A stretch of 64,000 bases of DNA from Deltaproteobacteria bacterium. GTDB lineage: Bacteria; Desulfobacterota; Binatia; HRBIN30; JACQVA1. Shown here piece by piece: positions 49,808 through 59,189 of this stretch; the first letter of the stretch is position 1, and each line of letters starts with the position of its first letter. Position numbers and translations under genes: made by a program. The stretch lies in contig JACOST010000015.1 in the NCBI GenBank assembly GCA_016178705.1, positions 1 to 64,000 on the forward strand. Direction: 5' to 3'. Below the pieces are notes generated by a model. The model ran no database searches. It was given only the letters and a program-made list of their open reading frames with translations, and was not told where the DNA came from.

Positions 49808-50176
49808 ATGAAGCTGTTGCGGACGCCTGCCTTCGCCATCGGGTTGGTGGTTCTGGTGCTCGGCATCGGCAACTGGATCGCGGCGCGCAATCGGTTGGCG
49901 GAATATGATGACGCTGTGCCCGCGGCGACGACAGGCACGCTCGGCAACTTCGAGGAGTTCACTGAACTCGACGCACGCACCAATGCCGAGCTGCTGCGAC
50001 CACTGATGCGGGGCGTCGATCCGCAGGCCGCCGCCGACGTAAAGGTCGACTTTTACAAGGTCGTGCAAATCGGCGGGAAGCTATTTGCCTTCGTCGGCGC
50101 CGGTTTGGTGTTGTTCGCCTGTGCCGTGGTATGGCGCCGGCCGCGCGACGGCGTGCTCGCCCCCGACCCACACTAG
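49808..50176 (+). CDS. Small membrane protein of unknown function
   Basis: 122 residues with two hydrophobic segments (about 8-26 and 86-106) flanking an acidic soluble part (YDDAVPAATTGTLGNFEEFTELDARTNAELL). ATG 49808 begins MKLLRTPAFAIGLVVLVLGI; the frame is open further upstream but without signs of coding. Its last 96 bp overlap the end of the convergent C39-like gene. Confidence 0.6.
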   Translation: MKLLRTPAFAIGLVVLVLGIGNWIAARNRLAEYDDAVPAATTGTLGNFEEFTELDARTNAELLRPLMRGVDPQAAADVKVDFYKVVQIGGKLFAFVGAGLVLFACAVVWRRPRDGVLAPDPH

Positions 50177-50722
50177 CGCCCAATTGTCCGCGCGGTCCCA
50201 ACGCTTCAAGAAATCCTCCGCCGTCCATTGCGCATCCGCATCGCGGCCGGAGTAGCCGTAGAGCGCGCCACCGGCCGGGTCGTACCCGGTGACGACGACG
50301 AAGTGGTAACTGCGAATCAGCATGCCCTGACTGAGTAGTGCGACGATCGGACGTCCCGCGTCGATCTCGCGATGTAGGTCGGCGAGTGTGCCGCACCGCG
50401 CCTCGATCGGCAGGTGATGGCGCGCGCCGTAGGCGAGCATGGCGGCGGTCGAGGTACCCTCGATAGTTGGCTGGTAGATTTCGTGCGCGATTGCTTCGGG
50501 GCCCGTGGGCTGGCCGACGAAGCTCACCAGCGCGGCGAGCGCCGCCGGGCCGCACTGATGCGGATCTTGCGGAAAGAAGGGAACCCCCGCGATCAGATGC
50601 GCGCTCGCCGACGGCGGCGCGCGGTGCGCGACGCAGGCAGCAGTCGCGAACACTACGAGCAGCGCAGTCACGCCAGTGATGCGCCGGGTCACCTTGTGTC
50701 TCAGGGAGTGGTCCTTTAGCAT
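50081..50722 (-). CDS. C39-like peptidase domain lipoprotein
   Basis: 213 residues. Lipoprotein signal with lipobox TAAC (about 20-30). The domain has the catalytic Cys in HQCGPAALAALVSFVGQP and His in SYHFVVVTGYDPAGG, as in C39-like (papain-fold) proteins; the region DADAQWTAEDFLKRWDRADNWALV is also typical. Such proteins lacking an ABC transporter are of unclear substrate. ATG 50722 begins MLKDHSLRHK; a GTG lies 9 bp upstream. Its last 96 bp overlap the small membrane protein gene on the other strand. Confidence 0.8.
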   Translation of the reverse strand: MLKDHSLRHKVTRRITGVTALLVVFATAACVAHRAPPSASAHLIAGVPFFPQDPHQCGPAALAALVSFVGQPTGPEAIAHEIYQPTIEGTSTAAMLAYGARHHLPIEARCGTLADLHREIDAGRPIVALLSQGMLIRSYHFVVVTGYDPAGGALYGYSGRDADAQWTAEDFLKRWDRADNWALVWVGGEHAVARPAPYHGTGEQHQTGADEGK

Positions 50723-51560
50723 GCCCGTCACGATGGATTTGTTTCCCCGCTGTTTCTTGCTCGTGTTCGGTCAGCTCGCGGTCGGTGGCTTTCTCGCGAT
50801 GAGCATACCACCATTCCATCAGATCGAGCGCGGCTTCTTCAAGTCGAGTGCCGGTGTCTACCTGTTCGTGGGCCTGATCGCCGCCGTCGGTAAGACGGTG
50901 CTGCTGTTCGGTCCGCACGCGACCGCGAGCGCGGGCGATTGGCTCGAGGCCGTCCTGTGGTGGGCGTTCATCGTTGCGGCGACGACGTATCTCGCCAGCC
51001 TGTGGGGCGAGCGCGTCGCGTTGCGCGCGCGCGCGTTCGTGGCCACGTGGTCGACCGGCGCCCTAGCGCTAATCGTGAGTTCGCAGTTGTATCGGCTGTC
51101 GGGCGCCTTGTCGCTGGAGACGCTGCTCTATCCGGTGAGCTTCCTCGCCTCGGCGCTGCTGCTCGGTGGAGTGTTGACCGGGTTGCTGCTCGGACACTGG
51201 TATCTGATCGATCGCGACCTCCCGCTCGAACCGTTCAATGCGATGCTGCGGTTCTTCGTCGCGATGTTGGCCGTGCAAGCCGTACTCATGGTGCTGAGCG
51301 CGGGCCTGCTGGCGGTGGTTGGGGGTGCGCCGACGGCAGAGCGGGTGTCGCTGCTCTTCACGGATCACCGCGCGTTGTTGGCGGTGCGCATCGTCGTCGG
51401 CCCGTTGGCTTCTGCGGGTTTGGCGTGGATGATCTGGCAGACACTTAAGGTGCCACAGACGATGGCCGCCACCGGTCTCTTCTACATCGCCATCCTCGCC
51501 GTGCTCGTCGGCGAGTTCATGGGTCGATTCATTCTGTTTCGTACGTCGTTGCCGTTGTGA
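50721..51560 (+). CDS. Polytopic membrane protein, NrfD/DmsC-like by layout
   Basis: 279 residues, about eight predicted helices (e.g. LLVFGQLAVGGFLAMSI, VYLFVGLIAAVGKTVLLFG, LLYPVSFLASALLLGGVLTGLLLG, ATGLFYIAILAVLVGEFMGRF). The ending GEFMGRFILFRTSLPL resembles the last helix of NrfD/DmsC anchor subunits, but no quinone-site or partner enzyme is visible, so this is a weak resemblance. ATG 50721 (or ATG 50733) is the start; it overlaps the start codon of the divergent C39-like gene. Confidence 0.7.
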   Translation: MPVTMDLFPRCFLLVFGQLAVGGFLAMSIPPFHQIERGFFKSSAGVYLFVGLIAAVGKTVLLFGPHATASAGDWLEAVLWWAFIVAATTYLASLWGERVALRARAFVATWSTGALALIVSSQLYRLSGALSLETLLYPVSFLASALLLGGVLTGLLLGHWYLIDRDLPLEPFNAMLRFFVAMLAVQAVLMVLSAGLLAVVGGAPTAERVSLLFTDHRALLAVRIVVGPLASAGLAWMIWQTLKVPQTMAATGLFYIAILAVLVGEFMGRFILFRTSLPL

Positions 51561-51574
51561 GCGTGAGACGTGAA

Positions 51575-51638
51575 TCGTGACTCGTGAATCGATGGAAAGG
51601 TGTCGTAGCTCCCAGTCCTCACGACTCACGAGTCACGA
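51575..51638. terminator. Inverted repeat of the GTGACTCGTGA family between convergent genes
   Basis: TCGTGACTCGTGA (51575-51587) and its exact complement TCACGAGTCACGA (51626-51638) can form a 13-bp stem in the 80-bp gap between two convergent genes, a plausible bidirectional terminator. Related sequences occur at 6835-6890 and 53729-53766. Confidence 0.5.
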
Positions 51639-51640
51639 AC

Positions 51641-51919
51641 TCAATCCAAAACCTTCATCACGCTGACGCGCAGGCCGCGCTGGGTCCAGCTCACGTCGTA
51701 GCCGATGGCGGTGCCGACGTGCAGGTCTTCGAAGCGGCGCTTGTCGCCGAGCATGACGACGTGCTGGAAGGTGAACGGAATATCGCGGCCGCTGCGTGAA
51801 CGCACGACACCGGTCTGCCGGCCGTTAGAAAGCCGAAGAACGCGCCCGTGATAGAACTTGTCTGTTGGCAGGACCGTTTCCGGTACCTGCTCGTCGTCGT
51901 CGCTCGCCACTGCGTTCAA
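51641..51919 (-). CDS. Small cold-shock-domain-like (OB-fold) protein
   Basis: 92 residues. GRVLRLSNGRQTGVVRSRSGRDIPFTFQHV ... LHVGTAIGYDVSWTQRGLRVSVMKV has the strand order and glycine spacing of a cold-shock/OB domain, but without the classical RNP aromatic motif. The start is TTG 51919, overlapping the stop of the sulfite reductase gene as TTGA, so translational coupling is likely; GTG 51910 is possible. Function unknown. Confidence 0.6.
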   Translation of the reverse strand: MNAVASDDDEQVPETVLPTDKFYHGRVLRLSNGRQTGVVRSRSGRDIPFTFQHVVMLGDKRRFEDLHVGTAIGYDVSWTQRGLRVSVMKVLD

Positions 51920-53565
51920 TGGACCACGGCGGCGGCGCCGCGCGCCACCTCGTTGATCTGGGGCATGCCGACCCGTTGCACGAAATCGGGGAAGCGTTCG
52001 CCGCGGGTGCGGCTGCGCTGGTAGAACGCCGCCAGCGCAGCGATGACTTTGGGTGCTTCGGATTCCGGGAAGCGTCCGTTCACGCGATGCCCGATTGCGG
52101 CACTGCCTTCGCCGACGCTGCCGCCGACTAAGATCGAGTAGTGCGGATACTCGTTGCCGTCGTCACCCTTGAGCGTCATGCCGGTGAGGCCGACGTCGCC
52201 AATGTGATGTTGCCCGCACGAATTGGGGCAGCCGCTGATCTTGATGCGGAAGACACCGAGCTTCTCGACCTCGCCGTTGGTCGCCTGCAGATGCTGTTGG
52301 ATGTTGGCGGCGACACCCATCGAACGACTCATCGCCAAGCTGCAGTAGTCGGCGCCCGGGCAGGAGGTGACGTCGGTGATGTGCAACGAGTCGGCCGCCG
52401 CGAGATCGAGCGCCTGCAGTCGTTGATACACCGCCGCGACGCGATTGCCCGGTACCCACGGGATCATGATGTTCTGATCGTTGGTGGCACGCGTGACGCC
52501 GTTACCGTGATCGCGTGCGAGTGCGGCGAGGGCGCGCAGTTGCCCCGCGGTCAAATCGCCGAGCGGCAATTGCACCGTGCAGCCGAAGTAACCCTGCTGG
52601 CGCTGCGCGTAGGTGTTGGTGCGCAGCCAATGACTGAAGGTGGCATCGCTTGACGTCGGCAGCGGCGCCGGCGGATTCACCGGTTCAGGTTGCTTCGCGG
52701 CGGCGACCGCTTCTTGCAACTCCGTACGCAGGCGCGCGCCGAGTTCTGCTTCGACTTGCGCGCGCATGCGCTGCAGTTCTTCGAGGACCTTCGGCACACC
52801 CCACTTCTTGAAAACGTATTTCAACCGCGCCTTGTGGCGATTCTTGCGTTCGCCGTAGCGATGTTGAAAACGCACGACCGTTTCGGCCGCCAATAATGTT
52901 TCTTCCACCGGCACGAAATCCCAAATCTTCTGCGCCAAGTACGGCTGCGCCGCCAGACCACCGCCGGCATAGACCGAGAAGCCCGGCTGCCCGTCGCGCA
53001 TGTGCGCGAAGAAAGCGAGGTCGTTGATCGGGCCCTGCGCGCAATCGCCGTCGCAACTGGAGAAGGCGACCTTGAATTTCCGCGGCTGCGTCAGATTCAG
53101 CGGATGAAACAGGAAGTAGTCGTGTACCGCGAGCAGATACGGCGTGACGTCGAACGGCTCGTTCGGCCACGTGCCGGCGTGAATGCAGCCGGTAACATTG
53201 CGGACGCTGTCGGCGCAGGCACCTCGCGTGGTGATGCCGACTGCGTGCAGACGCTCGTACATGTCCATGATGATGCCGAGGTCGAGCCAGTGCAGTTGGA
53301 TGTCTTGTCGCGTGGTGATGTGGGCGACGCCGCGCGCGTACTCGTCGGTGAGGTCGGCCAAGCAGTCGGCTTGCGCGGCAGTCATCAGGCCGCCGGGCAA
53401 TTTGATGCGCTGCATGTGGCTGGTGTGATCGAGCTGATAGTACAGGCCGTAACTCAAGCGGATGGGCCGAAACTGATCGTCGGTGAGCCCTTGCTGGCGA
53501 TAGCGGTCAACCCGTGCGCCGTGGGCCGCCAAGCCGGCGCGGAATTCGGTATCGGTTGGTGTCAT
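51916..53565 (-). CDS. Nitrite/sulfite reductase, siroheme [4Fe-4S] family
   Basis: 549 residues with two ferredoxin-like half-domains and both siroheme halves. Siroheme/[4Fe-4S] ligands are visible as TSCPGADYC (CX5C) and SGCPNSCGQHHIGDVG (CX3C), with N-terminal GLYYQLDHTSHMQRIKLPGG and TTRQDIQLHW. It reduces sulfite to sulfide or nitrite to ammonia with ferredoxin or a flavoprotein; sequence resemblance favours the ferredoxin-type assimilatory sulfite reductase/nitrite reductase group without deciding. A helical linker of about 70 residues (ELQRMRAQVEAELGARLR) is inserted between the halves. ATG 53565. Confidence 0.88.
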   Translation of the reverse strand: MTPTDTEFRAGLAAHGARVDRYRQQGLTDDQFRPIRLSYGLYYQLDHTSHMQRIKLPGGLMTAAQADCLADLTDEYARGVAHITTRQDIQLHWLDLGIIMDMYERLHAVGITTRGACADSVRNVTGCIHAGTWPNEPFDVTPYLLAVHDYFLFHPLNLTQPRKFKVAFSSCDGDCAQGPINDLAFFAHMRDGQPGFSVYAGGGLAAQPYLAQKIWDFVPVEETLLAAETVVRFQHRYGERKNRHKARLKYVFKKWGVPKVLEELQRMRAQVEAELGARLRTELQEAVAAAKQPEPVNPPAPLPTSSDATFSHWLRTNTYAQRQQGYFGCTVQLPLGDLTAGQLRALAALARDHGNGVTRATNDQNIMIPWVPGNRVAAVYQRLQALDLAAADSLHITDVTSCPGADYCSLAMSRSMGVAANIQQHLQATNGEVEKLGVFRIKISGCPNSCGQHHIGDVGLTGMTLKGDDGNEYPHYSILVGGSVGEGSAAIGHRVNGRFPESEAPKVIAALAAFYQRSRTRGERFPDFVQRVGMPQINEVARGAAAVVH

Positions 53566-53628
53566 GATGTCTTCACTTTCCCGGATGTTCCCGGGAGCGG
53601 GTGTTTCCCTCCACGTTCATGTCGGTGA

Positions 53629-55143
<1,515 letters not shown>

Positions 55144-55208
55144 GGCGCCACATCATCTTGCGATGTCGGTTGCCGCTCGTTGGCTGCGAGTGCCGATGCG
55201 TTCCGTTC

Positions 55209-55280
55209 TAGTGGCGACGCATGCGTCGCCCTCCGTACGGTCGCGACGGGACCTGACGGGCGACGCATGCGTCGCCACTA
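55209..55280. mobile_element. MITE-like element with nested palindromes, copy 2
   Basis: 72-bp unit with perfect 23-bp terminal inverted repeats (55209-55231 and 55258-55280) starting TAGTGGCGACGCATGCGTCG. Each terminal repeat holds the 18-bp palindrome GGCGACGCATGCGTCGCC. The 26-bp centre differs completely from copy 1 at 4801-4884 (35 bp there). Located in the 160-bp gap between thrC and the CULT gene. Non-coding. Confidence 0.8.
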
Positions 55281-55303
55281 CACCGATCGACGATCGCTCC
55301 ACA

Positions 55304-55645
55304 ATGGCTGAATTCTCCGACCGTCTCATCCTCTGCCTCGGCTGCCGCCATCGTATCACCAGCGAACAGCAACGTATTCGCATCAACGACCAGCACGAAC
55401 ACCACTGCACGAACCCCGCCGGCTACCGTTTCCATATCGGTTGCTTCCGCGACGCGCCCGGTTGCATGGTCTGGGGTGCTTCGACGACGGAAGACACTTG
55501 GTTCTCCGGCTTCGCGTGGCGCTACGCCCTATGCGGCGGTTGTAGCGCGCATCTGGGCTGGCGCTTCGAAGCGATCGAATCGGGTTTCTTTGGACTGGTG
55601 CTGAACCGGCTGATCACCCAGGAGATCGAGCGTCTCGATTCGTAG
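55304..55645 (+). CDS. Bacterial CULT-domain (cereblon-type) protein
   Basis: 113 residues, a single CULT domain. The zinc site is C11, C14, C77 and C80 (CLGC...CGGC). The aromatic cage is W66, W72 and W86, spaced 6 and 14 residues exactly as W380/W386/W400 of human cereblon and as in the Magnetospirillum protein MsCI4. N37 sits at the position of cereblon N351. STTEDTWFSGFAWRYALC and HLGWRF are the family signature. In other species this cage binds thalidomide-type imides, uridine and cyclic imide degrons; the natural bacterial ligand is unclear. ATG 55304 is the first Met after the MITE-like element. Confidence 0.9.
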   Translation: MAEFSDRLILCLGCRHRITSEQQRIRINDQHEHHCTNPAGYRFHIGCFRDAPGCMVWGASTTEDTWFSGFAWRYALCGGCSAHLGWRFEAIESGFFGLVLNRLITQEIERLDS

Positions 55646-55672
55646 GGTTCGCTGCACGCACGCCGGTTCAGT

Positions 55673-56401
55673 TCAAGCCGGCCGCACCGACTCGCTACGC
55701 CGGAATGATGGCCGCTCGCTGATCTGCGCCATCCAGCGGATCAGATTCGGATAGCCTTCCGATTCGATCGGGAGTTGCACCAACGGGTACATCGCGACGC
55801 GCGGATACACGGACAGATCGGCGATGCTGAACTGGTCGCCGACGAGAAACTCGCGGTCGCTGAGCGCGCGTTCGAGGTGATCGAGGCGTTGGTAAAGCTG
55901 CGCGGAAAGCAATGCCGCTTCGTCTTCACTGACCGCGGATCCGTCGTAAACCCGGCTGACCCAATCGATGTGCGCCGTGTCGCTGGTCGAGCGCCGTACC
56001 TCGGCCATCACCTCCTCCTTCGGTCGCAAGCGATCGTAGGGGCCGATCACGCGCAGGTACATCAACGGACGGAATTCCTTCGCCATCGCTAGCTCGAACG
56101 CTTGCCACATTTTCGCTTGCGCCCGCTGCCACGGGTTCCTCGGGTACACGCCCGGCACGGGGAAGACCTCATCGAGGTACTCGGTGATGACGTTCGATTC
56201 GTAGATGACGCGGTCGCCATGCACGAGCGTCGGCACCACACCGTTGGGATTGAGCGCGAGATACTCGGGGCGCTTCTGCTCCATCTTGGTGAGGTCGACG
56301 ATGCGCGTCTCCCACTCGAGGCCCTTCTCCAGCAACACGATGCGCACGCGGCGCGCGCACGGTGAACCTTGCGTGTCGTACAGGACGATGCGATCGCTCA
56401 C
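55673..56401 (-). CDS. Glutathione S-transferase family protein
   Basis: 242 residues. N-terminal thioredoxin-like domain with YDTQGSPCARRVRIVLLEKGLEWE, ALNPNGVVPTLVHGDRVIYESNVITEYLDEVFP (GSH-site cis-Pro and ES motif), and an all-helical C-terminal domain (FLVGDQFSIADLSVYP). It could conjugate glutathione to an electrophile or act as isomerase/dehalogenase. The start is GTG 56401, overlapping the oxidoreductase stop (GTGA). Last gene of the TetR-FAH-VOC-oxidoreductase-GST series. Confidence 0.88.
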   Translation of the reverse strand: MSDRIVLYDTQGSPCARRVRIVLLEKGLEWETRIVDLTKMEQKRPEYLALNPNGVVPTLVHGDRVIYESNVITEYLDEVFPVPGVYPRNPWQRAQAKMWQAFELAMAKEFRPLMYLRVIGPYDRLRPKEEVMAEVRRSTSDTAHIDWVSRVYDGSAVSEDEAALLSAQLYQRLDHLERALSDREFLVGDQFSIADLSVYPRVAMYPLVQLPIESEGYPNLIRWMAQISERPSFRRSESVRPA

Positions 56402-57570
56402 TGGTGACACTCCTTCAGCAACGAGCCGCGATCGCTGACTACCGCGGCGATCGGGCCGAAGATCTGAAGGCGGAGGTCGTCGTCGCTGGCGGCGCGCAGC
56501 AGCGCGTCGCGATCGCGCAGATGGTGCAGCAGGTGGCGCAGGTACGTCACCGCGGTCCCGCACTCGTCGGCGCGACCCTCGACGTACGCGGCGAAGGTCG
56601 CTGCGGAGAAGTCGCGTTGCGCGAACGCTCGCTGCGCAGCGCCCGCCGCCAGGCGACCCATGCGCATGGCGAACTCGATGCCTTGGCCGGTTAGCGGCGC
56701 CAGGTAGCCGGCGGCGTCGCCGGCGAGCAACAGGCGATCGCGCGCGACCTCGGCGACGCGATAGCCGATCGGCGCCATCGCCCACACGTCGCCAATGCGC
56801 GGCTCGCGCATGATGCGCTCGCAGATCCAAGGGTCGTGTTGCTTGGCAACCGATTCGTAAAACTCGACCGGCTTGAGCCGCGTGGCTTGTTTGTCGGCGA
56901 GGTCGGTTTCGAGAATGTAGCGATAGAGTCCGGGGCGGATGCGCGAGCCGCTGATCATCGCGCCGTGATGCCCGTAGAAGTGGCGGTCCCATGTGTGCAG
57001 CGGCGTGTCGGCGAACGACTCGAAGAACACCGCGACGCCGATCTGGCTGAATTCCGGATCCTCGGACTTGAGGCCGAGGCTGCGCAGGGCAGGGGAGTGG
57101 CGGCCGCCGGCGTCAATCAACAGCGGCGCGGTGTACTCGCCGCCATCGGTGGTGCGGACCACGGCGGCATCAGGTTGGATGGCCACGTCGGAGACGCGGA
57201 CACCCCAGACCAAGCGACCGCCGACCTCGACCAGCCGGGTGCGCAAGGCCGCATTGAAGCCGCCGCGGTCGACTTGCACATACGACATGCCGTCGGGGAA
57301 CGCGTGATAGGTCCACGACAGATCCGGATAGACGTTGCGCACGCCGTGAACACGGTCGAGCAGCCACGCCGCGCTCAGATCGATGCCGAGCTGCGCGCAC
57401 TCGAACTGCGTCTGCGGTGCGAGCAATTCACCCGAAGTGATGTCCTCTCCGTCTTCGGTGGCTTTGCGTTCGAGCACCAGCACGTCGTGGCCCGCCTGCA
57501 CCAGCGGAATGGCGGCGGCGCAGCCGGCGGGGCCGGCGCCGATGACGATGACCTCCGCGTCGTACTTCAT
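56398..57570 (-). CDS. FAD-dependent oxidoreductase, geranylgeranyl-reductase/PHBH-like family
   Basis: 390 residues. FAD motif VIVIGAGPAGCAAAIPLVQAGHDVLVLER (GxGxxG), the middle-domain motif LLIDAGGRHSP, and the C-terminal DRLLLAGDAAGYLAPLTGQGIEFAM. This resembles geranylgeranyl reductases and related flavin monooxygenases. Within a gene set with a ring-cleavage-like VOC protein and an FAH hydrolase, an aromatic-hydroxylase or lipid-reductase role is possible. ATG 57570; the longer frame upstream is a shadow. 16 bp after the VOC gene. Confidence 0.84.
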   Translation of the reverse strand: MKYDAEVIVIGAGPAGCAAAIPLVQAGHDVLVLERKATEDGEDITSGELLAPQTQFECAQLGIDLSAAWLLDRVHGVRNVYPDLSWTYHAFPDGMSYVQVDRGGFNAALRTRLVEVGGRLVWGVRVSDVAIQPDAAVVRTTDGGEYTAPLLIDAGGRHSPALRSLGLKSEDPEFSQIGVAVFFESFADTPLHTWDRHFYGHHGAMISGSRIRPGLYRYILETDLADKQATRLKPVEFYESVAKQHDPWICERIMREPRIGDVWAMAPIGYRVAEVARDRLLLAGDAAGYLAPLTGQGIEFAMRMGRLAAGAAQRAFAQRDFSAATFAAYVEGRADECGTAVTYLRHLLHHLRDRDALLRAASDDDLRLQIFGPIAAVVSDRGSLLKECHQ

Positions 57571-57586
57571 GGTGCGCTCGTCGTCG

Positions 57587-58135
57587 CTACTTCGACTCAG
57601 CGACGGCGCGCGCAAACTCGTCGCGCCACTGGGCGATCGGCCGAAAGCCCGGACGATCGCGATACGCGGCCTCGGTGCCGCGGCGGATCTCGTCATCGGA
57701 TAGCGACAGATCGAGCGGATCGACGACCGGTTGTGGCACATACCACGGGCTGTGGACGTACAGTTCGATCATGTTGCCCTCGGGATCATGCGTGTACACC
57801 GACCAACTGACGCCGTGATTGATCGCGAACGTCGGCCCGATCCCCGCGCGCTCGAGTTCCGCGTGCAGGTTCCGCAAATCGGCGAGCGAGGCGACATCGA
57901 AGGAGAGTTGGTTCACGGTCGACGGACCATCGCCGCGGCCGCTGACCAGCGCGACCTGATGATGCTCGCGCGGATCGCCGCTGAGAAACACGATCTGCGG
58001 CTCGCCCGGAATCCGCAGTTGGCCGCGATCGGTCACGCGCAAGCCAAACAGGCGCGTGTAAAAGGCGACCATCGCGTCGAGGTCGCGGACGTAGATGCCG
58101 ATGTGACTGAATGAGACGCGGGGAATTGTTGCCAT
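57587..58135 (-). CDS. VOC-family (glyoxalase/extradiol dioxygenase-like) protein
   Basis: 182 residues. Two beta-alpha-beta-beta-beta modules: FSHIGIYVRDLDAMVAFYTRLFGLRVTDRG and VNQLSFDVASLADLRNLHAELERAG, then NHGVSWSVYTHDPEGNMIELYV with the metal ligand Glu. His10-type, His, Glu ligands as in catechol 2,3-dioxygenase-like enzymes. A 45-residue C-terminal extension (SLSDDEIRRGTEAAYRDRPG) follows. Probable metal-dependent ring cleavage, but glyoxalase-like chemistry is possible. ATG 58135. Confidence 0.85.
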   Translation of the reverse strand: MATIPRVSFSHIGIYVRDLDAMVAFYTRLFGLRVTDRGQLRIPGEPQIVFLSGDPREHHQVALVSGRGDGPSTVNQLSFDVASLADLRNLHAELERAGIGPTFAINHGVSWSVYTHDPEGNMIELYVHSPWYVPQPVVDPLDLSLSDDEIRRGTEAAYRDRPGFRPIAQWRDEFARAVAESK

Positions 58136-58193
58136 AGCTTCACTCCTCTTCTCTGTGCTTCGGCTTTGCACAAGAGCTTCCGGCAGTGGGTCC

Positions 58194-58259
58194 GTCATAC
58201 CGGCGAATGCCGGTATCCAGGCCGGCGTGGGGCGTGCGCCTGGATTTCGCCGGAATGAC
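58194..58259. repeat. Palindromic intergenic repeat (GTCATxCCGGCGAA family)
   Basis: GTCATACCGGCGAATGCCGG followed by TATCCAGG at the left, and CCTGGATTTCGCCGGAATGAC at the right, make a 66-bp unit with internal perfect arms ATACCGGC-GAAT-GCCGGTAT. Variants of 'GTCATTCCGGCGAAAGCCGG AATCCAGG' are widespread between proteobacterial genes. Lies in the 190-bp gap between the FAH and VOC genes. Confidence 0.65.
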
Positions 58260-58325
58260 GAGTGGAGAAGCCGCTCCATCCTTTTGTGCAAGGCCTGGTA
58301 CTCCGGTGCTCGGTTCATTCGCGGT

Positions 58326-59189
58326 TCACATGCGTGCTGTGTCGGCTGGTTCGGCAATGACGCGGTTCTCGATATGGCCGATGCGTTCGATTTCGATGCG
58401 CACGACGTCGCCGGCGACCAGGAAGCGCGGCGGCTGCATCGCGCCACCGACGCCCGACGGCGTGCCGGTGCTGATGATGTCACCCGGTTCGAGTGTGAAC
58501 GCGGTCGAGAGATGTTCAACCTGCGTGAAGCAATCAAAAATCAACTGTTTCGTGTTCGAATGCTGGCGCAACTCGCCGTTGATCCAGGTACGCAACTCGA
58601 GTGCGTGCGGGTCGCCGATCTCGTCGGGGGTGACGATCCATGGACCGATCGGGCCGTGGGTGTCGAACGATTTGCCGAGCGTCCACGTCGGCACCCGCAG
58701 TTGCCAATCGCGAACGGTGACGTCGTCGACGACGAGGTAGCCAGCGATGACTTCGTGTGCGCGCCCGCGTGGCACGTGGCGGCAGCGGCGAGCGATCACG
58801 AATCCCAACTCGCCTTCATAGTCGAGCAGCGGCGATACGCGTGGCAAATGAATCGGATCGTAGGGGCCGGTCACGCAGGTCGATTGCTTGTTGAAGAACA
58901 GCGGCAAGTGCGGCGGCTCCTGTCCGGACTCGGCGACGTGATCGGCGTAGTTGAGACCAATGGCGAGAAACTTGGGCGGGTGGAGGACGGGCGCGCGCAA
59001 GTGCACATCGGCCAAACGCAGCCGCGGCTGGGCTGCGTCGATCGCCGCCCGAGCGGCGGCCAGCGCATCGCTGCCGATGGCGAGGAAGGTCGGCATCTGC
59101 TGCGCGATGTGGCCGAGGTCGACGACTTCATCGCCGACAACGGCGCCGACGCGGGTTGATCCGTGATGACTAAACGTCGCGAGCTTCAT
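58326..59189 (-). CDS. Fumarylacetoacetate hydrolase family protein
   Basis: 287 residues. LAIGLNYADHVAESGQ, DYEGELGFVIARRCRHV, GYLVVDDVTVRDWQLR (metal-binding DE..E, D), GKSFDTHGPIGPWIV and ISTGTPSGVGGAM are the FAH-family core. Members act as hydrolases of acylpyruvates or hydratases/decarboxylases of ring-cleavage products; position next to a VOC protein suggests the latter. The start overlaps the TetR stop by ATGA. Confidence 0.9.
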   Translation of the reverse strand: MKLATFSHHGSTRVGAVVGDEVVDLGHIAQQMPTFLAIGSDALAAARAAIDAAQPRLRLADVHLRAPVLHPPKFLAIGLNYADHVAESGQEPPHLPLFFNKQSTCVTGPYDPIHLPRVSPLLDYEGELGFVIARRCRHVPRGRAHEVIAGYLVVDDVTVRDWQLRVPTWTLGKSFDTHGPIGPWIVTPDEIGDPHALELRTWINGELRQHSNTKQLIFDCFTQVEHLSTAFTLEPGDIISTGTPSGVGGAMQPPRFLVAGDVVRIEIERIGHIENRVIAEPADTARM

